Part shown: piece by piece, positions 56,396 through 64,000 of the stretch
Layout: every line of letters starts with the position of its first letter
How positions within the stretch are numbered: the first letter of the stretch is position 1
Assembly: GCA_030765065.1 (NCBI GenBank)
Contig: CM060981.1
Span: forward strand, 224,137,152-224,201,151
Origin: Deroplatys truncata
Taxonomy: Eukaryota; Arthropoda; Insecta; Mantodea; Mantidae
Length of the DNA: 64,000 bases
Reading direction: 5' to 3'
Notes under the pieces: model-generated
The model's input: only the letters and a program-made list of their open reading frames with translations
The model's database searches: none
What the model was told of the DNA's origin: nothing
Made by a program: the position numbers and the translations under genes

Positions 56396-58577
56396 TTATA
56401 ATGCTCACTTATTTCAAACATCTATTAAGCTAATTTGTTGATATATTTCTTTGTGTATGGTTTGGTGTTTTACATTACGGTCACTATGTGCTCATTATTG
56501 AACATTAGTTTATTTTGTTCTCAATGTGATATTCGGCCACGATATGAGTGCGTGCGGTGGGAAGAGGAACTAAACCGTTACGGAACAAATGGGCGGGGCA
56601 TCGGAAAGACAGGTAACGAAAACATCCGCAGTTCCGAGTTTCATTTACTAACGAAGCTGAGGCCAGGTGTTAATATTCATCTAATATGATTAATTGATGA
56701 AAATGATAAAATTTTTCGTAAAGAAGTTTGATTCAATGTACTGCATTCATTGTGCAACTGTACATTCCTCTAACGCCTTGACCTTCATTCTCTGGCCCCT
56801 GGCCTTAATCGCATTGTAAAAAACAACGTGGCGCCCTCCTCCAAGCACACTCATATCGTGGCCGACTAGTACGAGAGGAATTGTTTTGTCAATACCGATA
56901 TTATATTTCAGATATAAGGACAATAAATTAAGCAGATATAAAAAGTATTCCATATTAGGGCATTCTACTCTATATAATTAATGATAATTTCTGTGGCGAG
57001 CCTCCTGTGGATTATCTCCCAAAATATCACTAATCCTACGTTTTTTTTCTCCATAAAAAGAACCGACCTGCAAAAACAAAAAACGCTATGCGTACATTTA
57101 GATTTGTTGATGTGTTCTTAAGTGTGGAATTTACGTATCATTTTTTCAAAGACTAATAGGAGCGCTGTTCTTTATGTTTTTACGCTGTTTTTAAGCAATA
57201 TTTACATTAAACCTAATGTCTGTAGCCTCGTTCTAAGATAGCTATGAGGAAAATTTTAAACATTCTGGTTATATCAATGTTCAGTTTCAGTTTCAGCATT
57301 GTGACATTTACACATTCTCACATATTATAAGGAATTATTTGCTTATAACTGAAAGTGCATCGTTTCAGAACGTAACTGTTGCAATTAGCTCATCTTTCTA
57401 TCAAAGTGAGGCATTTGGATGGTTTCGCGATAACATCTGATGATAAACTGCGCTTTTTTCTAGAAATTTCTTAAGGTTTAAATCGCCTTTGCACATCTTG
57501 TGCAGAGGAAATTCCCCTTATATATCACAATGTGAACATGAATTTACATAACCTGGACGACATGACCTTGCCTGGGTAACCTTCCTTGTTAGGTACCTAT
57601 ACCTACACTTCTCGCCTACGTGTTCTTGTGTTTTACTCGTACTTCATTTTTCCTAGGATATTTACTCTCATTTCTTTCAGTTTCTAGTTATTCCGTTTGT
57701 ATTTTGAGTATCTCTAATTCTTTATTCACCTTTGTACGGTTGAACCACTTGGATTTTCCTCTCTGTAGATATAGTCTTTTCTCAACGCTTGCCTCTACTG
57801 CCCTCCCTCCCAGCACCCAGAGTTTGTTTTCGTGTTATCCTAACTCCTTTTAAATCTTAGCCTCTAAATAAAAAATCACACCTGGCAAATTGGGCCACGT
57901 CTGGAACTTGAACTATATATTTTGCAATGTCTGAGTAGACAGAAGTGCGTAGTTTGGTTCAGGTAGGCGGCCACGTAAGGACATCATCACGATAGGCCGA
58001 AAATTCTTTCAAAGGACAGTGAAAAAATAATACATTAAACAAAAAGAGCACAGAACATCGCTGTTCTTAAAATTCTTATACCTGTAGATTAAGTTTTGCC
58101 GTATTTAATACGGCACTCACTGAAATACATAAATCGCAATGGTTTTATAAATCTCAACATTATCAAGCCCTTATACAGAGAGATTACAACACATCACCGA
58201 CTGCACTTAACACAGGAAACAGGTAAGCTTGTCAATATTTTCTTGCAAAACCTGCATCTTCTGTCGGTATTGTCTTGGAAGATAAACAATACCACTTATC
58301 ACATGATATAGCAGGATCATATTTATAACATTTCGTAGCTTTATACCGTAATTATTGACAGGAAGATATAAATAATTAAATAAAGAAGTAGTACGGAGAG
58401 AAATAATTGCAATAAATAATTTTCGTATACTAAATCTAGGTATAGTGTAATAAACTTGAGTTGAAAAGATTTGCTCAAGGAAAAGGTCATTAACAAGTCA
58501 TGTTAAGCAAACACATTAGCGACAGCCAAAGTAGCGCAAACGTTAGCATAAAGATTCCTGGAAGGCAGTTTAGAGTG
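56396..58577. other. non-repetitive 2.2 kb
   Basis: An 18-bp perfect inverted repeat (56533-56550 and 56848-56865) is the only structure seen. Open frames up to 84 codons lack known motifs. The serine-rich 77-codon frame at 57620-57853 reads like chance from pyrimidine-rich DNA. Confidence 0.4.
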
Positions 58578-58588
58578 AAGTTCAGTAC

Positions 58589-58842
58589 CTTTTTATTTTT
58601 TTTTTTTATTTATGGACGCTCTTTAACTGCTGTGGTCCTTAGCGTCCCATTCTATATTGGGCGTGAAAGACCGGAAATTTTGCCCATAAGCCCCTTTATC
58701 AGGCTTGAGGTTCTTTTCGTGCCGTAAAGCTACGACATGGGACCACCGGCTTTACTTCCCCTCCGAAGGAAGCCATGCTAAGGATTTTTACGCCCGAAAA
58801 AATCCATCGCCCTCCGCCGGTTTTGAACTCGCGACCTCGGGC
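58589..58842 (-). mobile_element. SINE-1, copy 4, slightly 5'-truncated, perfect TSD
   Basis: Minus orientation. The T-rich left side is the tail. The body follows (GGACGCTCTTTAACTGCTG, CCATTCTATATTGGGCGTG, GAAGCCATGCTAAGGATTT), ending in the box B region TTTTGAACTCGCGACCTCGGGC. It is flanked by the 11-bp duplication AAGTTCAGTAC at 58578-58588 and 58843-58853. The head before box B is missing, so this copy truncated during reverse transcription. Confidence 0.95.
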
Positions 58843-58853
58843 AAGTTCAGTAC

Positions 58854-59454
58854 GTTTGAACAGTCACGTAGACAGAAATTCTGAAAAAGAGAAAGGTAAT
58901 GAAATTCCGAATCTAGCCAGGCTCCCATAGCAACTAGGTAACAGACGCACACGTAAAAATTTTAATATTAGCTCAGCGCAAGAAGTAACGTTGGTGAGAT
59001 AGTTTTAAAGTAGGCGGGGCTTAGGTAATATCTTGCAGTCTAAATCAGAAAGGTACAGATCGAGCTTCGTGCACACATTCGCGCATACATTTGTGACTTA
59101 ATCTGGTGATTACTTGTGTGTTATTTTAAGCGCTCAGTGACGCACTTGAGTGAGTAAGATTTAGCGGCCATCGCGAGGCATTTTGCCGGTAAGCATTTTA
59201 GCGATTCATGGCAAGTTATGTTTCTAATTATTTTACTGAGGAAACACTTATGTCAAACCGCAATATTGATACTGCAGAAGTTAGCAGATATAATAAGTCA
59301 ATTGTTATAGTTTCGAGTGCTACGAGTCATACGAATTTTATAAAATGGGCCCATCATTTAAAATCACCCTGTATATCTAAAATAGTTGGTACGTTGCTTC
59401 AATGTATATTGCCGCAGCATTAACTAAATGAAGCCATGAAGTAATTAATCGGAT
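58854..59454. other. non-repetitive stretch
   Basis: Nothing recognised. Confidence 0.4.
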
Positions 59455-59613
59455 AATTATGATTAACACAAAGTGAATAAATAAGCTTATATATCAACGA
59501 TACGTAGAAGAAAAGCTAGCGAAATAAATGTTATGGGTAGAGAATTTATGCGAATGTTACACCTTTTTATTTTCTCTACCGCTTAAGCAATAGTAAGTAG
59601 AGGAAGTATTGTA
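59455..59613 (-). repeat. alpha-end and beta-end fragments of alpha/beta elements
   Basis: A degraded alpha end (GGGTAGAGAATTTATGCGAA to GTTACACC) is followed by a beta start (TTTATTTTCTCTACCGC, TAAGTAGAGGAAGTATTGTAT). The beta piece breaks off at a (TATG)n tract. Confidence 0.7.
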
Positions 59614-59659
59614 TACTTTGTATGTATGTATGTATGTATGTATGTATGTATGTATGTAT
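59614..59659 (+). repeat. (GTAT)n microsatellite
   Basis: About ten GTAT units at the end of an alpha/beta fragment. Confidence 0.95.
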
Positions 59660-59927
59660 ATGGGGAGGGGGAGTTAGACTATTTTACTGACTGATACGTG
59701 AAATAGACAATATTAATAAAATGCAAATACCATAGATGTTTTGCATATTATTTAATTGAGCTTATTATATGCCAAAATCATAACGTAGCACGGCTTCTAT
59801 ATTCTTTAAGAAAGTCTTCGTTTCTTTAGCTTACAAATCAAACAATTGATAATCAGCTGGGACAATTTCCGAACTATTGCGAATCAGCAGTGAGAATTTC
59901 ATTTCGACAAGATTCCATTCTGCCTGT

Positions 59928-60140
59928 CTCTGTGGTGTAGGGGTAGCGTGCCTGCCTCACATTCAAGAGGTCCCGAGTTCGAATCTCGGTTAGTTACCCG
60001 GATAAGGAACTTTTACGAGTTTTACCTCATTCTAAAAAGAAGAATATAGATTAGCTTTCAGCTCTATGGATCCCGGGCTAATTTGAGCATCATTTCACCC
60101 ATTTCATTCATTTATCATCCGATAACCTACCCGGTTAAAA
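59928..60140 (+). mobile_element. SINE-2, tRNA-derived
   Basis: Head TGTGGTGTAGGGGTAGCGTG (box A region) with a strong box B GAGTTCGAATC at 59975-59985. The body GATAAGGAACTTTTACGAG to CACCCATTTCATTCATTTATC is unrelated to SINE-1. The end is uncertain. A second truncated tRNA-like head (TCGTCTAGCGGTTAGTG) starts at about 60160. Confidence 0.75.
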
Positions 60141-60157
60141 ACAGATTTCAATAAACT

Positions 60158-60182
60158 GCCTCTGTCGTCTAGCGGTTAGTGG
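60158..60182 (+). repeat. 5' half of a tRNA-like head
   Basis: CTCTGTCGTCTAGCGGTTAG matches a tRNA D-arm/box A region, but the rest of a tRNA does not follow. Confidence 0.4.
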
Positions 60183-60680
60183 GAAGCATGAATTAGAGTG
60201 TCAATTTAATGCAATAACCAAAAGTAATATCAAACTAAAGATTAACACTAATCTAAGGGACTGAGACATCATTGCCGAAAAGCAATAATTGTTCCAAAGG
60301 TAAAAAGCCATCGATATGATCTTAGATGTCGTTTCTAGTGCTCCCCGTATGGTCTATGACATTTGGGGATATCTCATTCCAGCAAGCGACGGATGACTGG
60401 ACCCATTTCTCAGGCGTAGGCATCCAACGGGCGGAATCTAGTACCTCCAATGGTCCGGGTGATGAGGATGGCGTTGAAATGAGGTCCTAGATGCGGCATA
60501 TAAATGGAGTATTAAAAAATTCAGTGTAGTCTAACATGACTGGTTCAAACCAATAAGGATTGTGAATTGGATTGGTCAATATTAATATCTAGCCCATGAA
60601 GTAAATAGTGAACAAAATTTCCCTACCCGAAACTACCGTTTTCATGACAAAAGTGTAGTTATTTTCATACCATATGTATA
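60183..60680. other. non-repetitive stretch with a small beta fragment
   Basis: AAATTTCCCTACCCGAAACT (about 60615-60634) resembles a beta segment in minus orientation. The rest is unrecognised. Confidence 0.4.
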
Positions 60681-60841
60681 CAGGATGGACCATTTAGGTT
60701 GAAACTGTACAGTATCTCCAAAACCAAGCGTTTTGGAAAGAAATATCTTTAATAAAAGTTGCTTGATATTATGGGGAAGAGTGAATGCCAATAGTCGTGC
60801 TTTGTTTGGAAGACGTTATGATAGTCATTTTACGGTCAATT

Positions 60842-61405
60842 TAATTTTTACTTTCTCTACTACGTATAGTAAGTAGGGGAAGTATTGTATTCCACCCAAA
60901 AATTCGATATCGAGATTTCACCGAAAATATATGTTTTGAGACCCCCTGAATCCAAAAAAAGCATTTTTGGAAACATGTTTGTGTGTGTCTGTGAACAGCA
61001 TAACGCAGAAACGAACAATCGGATAAATACCAAACTTGGTATTTAGGTTCAGTAACTTCCAGAGATGCGACACTAAGGTTTTCAAGAAAATCCCCCCACC
61101 CCAGACTACCCTTTATATGGAACATTTTTCGAAAATTTTAATTTTCTCAAAAATTGCTCTAACGATTTTGATTAAAATATCATTGGTTCAAGATATTTTC
61201 ATGACAAATAAAATGTATATCTTGAATTTTCTGGGAATGTCTCCAAAAGTATTCTTCTTTGTGAACGACTTTTGCATAACTGGTAAACCATAAGAGATAG
61301 ACAAAATTTTACTACTCAATGTAGATCGCGTTAAAATACACAATTTATGTCTCATCCATTTTTTTTTTTTAGTGAACCATTTTCGAGATATTGCTTGTTA
61401 TTCCC
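60842..61405 (-). repeat. beta half, young
   Basis: Starts TTTTTACTTTCTCTACTACG and stops at TTGTTATTCCCTTA, ~50 bp before the usual linker. Another beta end follows at once. Confidence 0.92.
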
Positions 61406-61406
61406 T

Positions 61407-62638
61407 TACATTTTTACTTTCTCTACTACGTATAGTAAGTAGGGGAAGTATTCTATTCCACCCAAAAATTCGATACCGAGATTTCACCGGAAATACATGT
61501 TTTGAGACCCCCTGAATCCAAAAAAAGAATTTTTGGAAACATGTCCGTGTGTGTGTGCGTGTGTGTGTGTGTCTGTGAACAGCATAACTCAAAAACGAAA
61601 AGTCGGATAAACACCAAACTTGGTATTTAGGTTCAGTATCTTCCAGAGATGCGACACGAAGGTTTTCAAGAAAATCCCCCAACCTCAGATTACCCTTTAC
61701 ATGGAAGATTTTTCGAAAATTTTAATTTTCTCAAAAATGGCTCTAACGATTTTAATTAAAACATCATATGTTTAAGATATTTTCATGACAAATAAAATGT
61801 ATATCTTGAATTTTCTGGGAATGTCTCCAAAAGTATTCTTCATTGTGAACGACTTTTGCATAACTGGTAAACCATAAGAGATAGACAAAATTTTACTACA
61901 CAAAAAATGTAGATCGCGTTAAAATACACAATTTATGTCATATACATTTTTTGTTGTTGAGTGAACCATTTTGAGATATTGCTTGTTATTCCCTTAAATT
62001 TTTCAATACTTATTTTCTCAAATGGGAAATATTCTTGGATATGCAAAGAGTATTAATCTGTGGCAAAGGGAATGGTGCTGTACCTAGCAACCAGCTATTA
62101 AGAGATATGTATGTGTTTAAAGGCTACTGTATTTCTAATTGCCCTTGTAAATATATATTCCCCTTACATCTACAAGAAAATTAGCAATAAGATAGAGTCT
62201 GCAAATGTTTATCTCGATTAACACGAAGTAGATGGAGAATAATTCATTCATTATCTGTTTACCCTCCTCTTGTGTAGGACTTACACCCCCCAGCACTTAC
62301 AAGCGGGTGCCTGGGGTCAGAGGCCCGTCGAGGAGCAGACACTCATGGATCGGACAGAGCATCCAGGATGGGTGATCAGCCCGATGCCTGGTATGGGATG
62401 CAGGAAGTAGATGAAACGAAATGTTGGTGAAATGGATGAAAGGAAAGGTGATGATGGAGCAGTTGGTGGAATGAATGGCGGGGGAAACCGGAGAACCCGG
62501 AGAAAACCCGCCCAGACGCCGCTTCGTCCACCACAAATCCCACATGCAGGTCCCTGGCGCCGCCTCAGATGGAGAATAAGCGTTTGTAAAAATAGTTTGT
62601 ACAAGAGTAGAGAAAGTCATGTGAGTGTAACACATCAG
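61407..62638 (-). repeat. alpha/beta element, young, split by a 324-bp retroposon
   Basis: Beta 61407-62035 and alpha to 62638 (CACATCAGAT), interrupted in alpha at AGATGGAGAATAA (62230-62242, repeated at 62567-62579). Confidence 0.93.
62243..62566 (-). mobile_element. 324-bp retroposon-like insertion (SINE-3) with 13-bp TSD
   Basis: It is exactly bracketed by AGATGGAGAATAA. It is much more GC-rich than its host element. On the minus strand it runs from GGCGCCAGGGACCTGC through GGGCGGGTTTTCTCCGGG to a short ATGAATGAATT tail at 62243-62253. No tRNA box is seen, so the 5' end may be truncated. The GGAGAACCCGGAGAAAACCC segment (plus strand, about 62490-62509) resembles conserved cores seen in SINEs of several invertebrates; I cannot name which. 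Confidence 0.85.
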
Positions 62639-63021
62639 ATTTTTCAATACTTATTTTCTCAAATGGGAATTCGTTATTCATTTTTTTGTCTTGGATATGC
62701 AAAGAGTATTAATCTGTGGCAAGGAGAATGGTGCTGCACCTAGCAATCAGCTATTAAGATATATCTCGATGCTTAAAGGCTACTGTATTTCTATATTGCC
62801 CTTGCAATTACAAAACAAGGGGAACATAGTACGCCTTAAGATATAATCAAATATTTCTAGAACTGGTCGCTATGTGTAAAATGTAATTCTCTTTGCATGT
62901 CAAAAAGCCGTTTCTGGAAATGTTTATCTGGATTAATATGAAATAGATGAAGAATAAAGAGTTTGTAAAAATAGTTTGTACAAGAGTAGACAAAGTCATG
63001 TGAATGTAACACATCAGATTA
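62639..63021 (-). repeat. two further alpha pieces in tandem
   Basis: The end of a beta plus alpha (TTTTTCAATACTTATTTTC, GGAATTCGTTATTCATTTT, TGTCTTGGATATGCAAAG) runs to about 62800. It merges into another alpha (GGAACATAGTACGCC, GGTCGCTATGTGTAAAATG) ending CACATCAGATTA at 63021. Confidence 0.85.
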
Positions 63022-63221
63022 TTTAAAATCGGAACCTACAATTAGGGTCAAATTAAATTGACCGTAAAATGACCATCACAACCTCCTCCAAATAAAACAC
63101 GACTAATGGCATTTACTTTCCCCCATACATTCAAGCAACTTTTAGTAAAGCCATTTCTTTCTACAATGCTTAGTTTTGGAGATATTGTACAGTCTCAACT
63201 TAAATGATCCACACTAAATAT

Positions 63222-63485
63222 GTCGTCCTCCGTGATATGGTTACCATGCTAGCCTCTAGTTCCCGAGGTCGCTGGAAACCCGGCGGAGGACGATGGATTT
63301 TTTCGGGCATAAAAATTCTTAGTATGGCTTCCTTCGGAAGGGAAGTAAAGCCGGTGGTCCCGTGTCGTAGATTTATGGCACGTAAAAGAACTTCAAGCCA
63401 AATTTCCAGTCTTTCACGCCCAATATAGGATGGGACGCTAAGGACCATAGCAGTTAAAGAGCGTCCATAAATGAAACTCAATTTA
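63222..63485 (+). mobile_element. SINE-1, copy 5, with an internal deletion
   Basis: Head TCGTCCTCCGTGATATGG, degraded box B (TCGCTGGAAACCC), body GCATAAAAATTCTTAGTATG to CGCTAAGGACCATAGCAG, tail ATAAATGAAACTCAATTTA. The segment with GATAAGAGGCCTCTGAGC is deleted (AACTTCAAGCCAAATTTCC). No clear target duplication. It lies just outside the MITE's right TA. Confidence 0.9.
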
Positions 63486-63503
63486 TTTGTTAACCCTATA
63501 TAT

Positions 63504-63655
63504 ATTTTCTGTGAATAGCCTGCCTAGTTTATTTCGTTCTCATTCATTTTATAGAGTTTTATATAACTGGTAAACCATGATATTCTGTGAATAGCCTGCC
63601 TAGTTTATTTCGTTAACATTCATTTTATAGAGTTTTATATAACTGGTAAACCATG
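63504..63655 (+). repeat. 76-bp tandem duplication inside an old beta segment
   Basis: The unit TTCTGTGAATAGCCTGCC ... TAACTGGTAAACCATGA occurs twice in a row with only a few differences (CGTTCTCATT versus CGTTAACATT). Confidence 0.93.
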
Positions 63656-64000
63656 AGAGGTAGACAAAAGCTCACTCAAGTCGTAGAGCTCGATAAAACC
63701 TGCAGTTGGTGTCAAATAACTTTCTTCCCACTCCGTTTAAAATTAGCCTTTTCCGAAACTGTATTCATCGTTCTTCGTTGGAATGTTCCAATATTTTAAA
63801 TATTATACTTTTAAGTGCAGTTATTTGCTTCTCCTGAAATCTGCAAATAGTATGCAACATTAAGGCATCGCATACAAAACAGTTTACTGTAATTTCAGCC
63901 TTCTTTATGATCTTATACGTTTTCTACAAGTGTTCTGAAAGCATTTCTGGCACATTATAAGGATTTGCAAGAAGCAGATAGAAAAGCCAGCTTTTGTATG
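63656..64000 (-). repeat. alpha/beta element, old and very diverged, cut by window edge
   Basis: It continues from TAAACCATGAGAGGTAGACA. CATTCATCGTTC-like and AAGCAGATAGAAAAGCC motifs keep the order of old beta then alpha. Most of it is barely recognisable. Confidence 0.45.

Larger units (their letters stand above)
60681..63214. mobile_element. MITE split by an alpha/beta block
   Basis: The left arm 60681-60841 (CAGGATGGACCATTTAGG to TTTTACGGTCAATTTAA) and right arm about 63023-63214 (GGAACCTACAATTAGGGTC to CTCAACTTAAATGATCCAC) are the two halves of the same MITE family as at 833 and 44762. TA lies at 60679-60680 and 63215-63216. The 2.2 kb between them is alpha/beta sequence. Confidence 0.85.

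Noticed and set aside
57620..57853. 77-codon serine/leucine-rich frame as a secreted or membrane peptide.
   Set aside because: The composition follows from pyrimidine-rich DNA. No start context or relative is recognised.
59932..59990. A functional tRNA gene.
   Set aside because: The box B is good, but the acceptor stem does not close and a SINE body follows. Treated as a SINE head.

Overview
The window is eukaryotic, almost certainly insect. It is AT-rich and has no operons or dense reading frames. The only host gene I can prove is two spliced exons on the minus strand at 16702-16896 and 16977-17099. They encode the N-terminal SH2 domain of corkscrew/SHP-2 (csw, vertebrate PTPN11). The exon lengths (195 and 123 nt) and splice phases match, from memory, human PTPN11 exons 3 and 2. 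The protein resembles insect csw, and the repeat-swollen introns suggest a large insect genome; a more precise taxon cannot be read from the sequence. The gene's other exons were not found. Bases 1-16701 are therefore probably the intron leading to the second SH2 domain, and sequence right of 17099 probably the intron after exon 1, for an unknown distance.

Most of the rest is one repeat family, here called the alpha/beta element. A full copy is about 0.83-0.9 kb. It has a ~230 bp alpha half starting ATCTGATGTGTTACACTCAC, an A-rich linker, then a ~640 bp beta half that ends in GTAGAGAAAGT and a short A-run. Beta carries a CA microsatellite at a fixed internal place. A young and an older subfamily occur in both orientations, together with lone alpha or beta halves, head-to-tail arrays, inverted pairs and young/old hybrids. 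One full copy (25506-26407) has a 14-bp direct duplication of its flank, which points to target-primed, SINE-like insertion.

Layout. 1-13.9 kb: alpha/beta copies, a small TA-flanked MITE, a jockey-type LINE inside an older LINE, and a third LINE interrupted by a tRNA-derived SINE. 14.5-17.1 kb: two opposed remnants of a mariner/Tc1-like transposase around an alpha/beta copy, then the csw exons. 17.6-31.5 kb: alpha/beta copies, including an alpha-alpha-beta-beta-beta array at 21.5-23.9 kb, and a Tc1-like relic. 32.2-38.9 kb: an old alpha/beta copy split by a Tc1 element, a second Tc1-like relic, and an old copy split by a SINE. 40.1-43.9 kb: four alpha/beta copies. 44.8-46.2 kb: a MITE opened by a TTAA-flanked element that holds a SINE fragment. 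46.8-49.8 kb: a decayed gene of a transposase-like family with a mariner inside it. 52.9-59.5 kb: the least repetitive part, with a promoter-like block (heat-shock element plus TATA box) and a pogo-type transposase relic ending in a zinc finger. 59.9-64 kb: SINEs and a MITE split by an alpha/beta block.

Nothing here forms an obvious multi-gene system. The most unusual content is the alpha/beta element itself, a dimeric, microsatellite-bearing, apparently retroposed repeat without a recognisable tRNA head, and the many readable nesting events that order the insertions in time.
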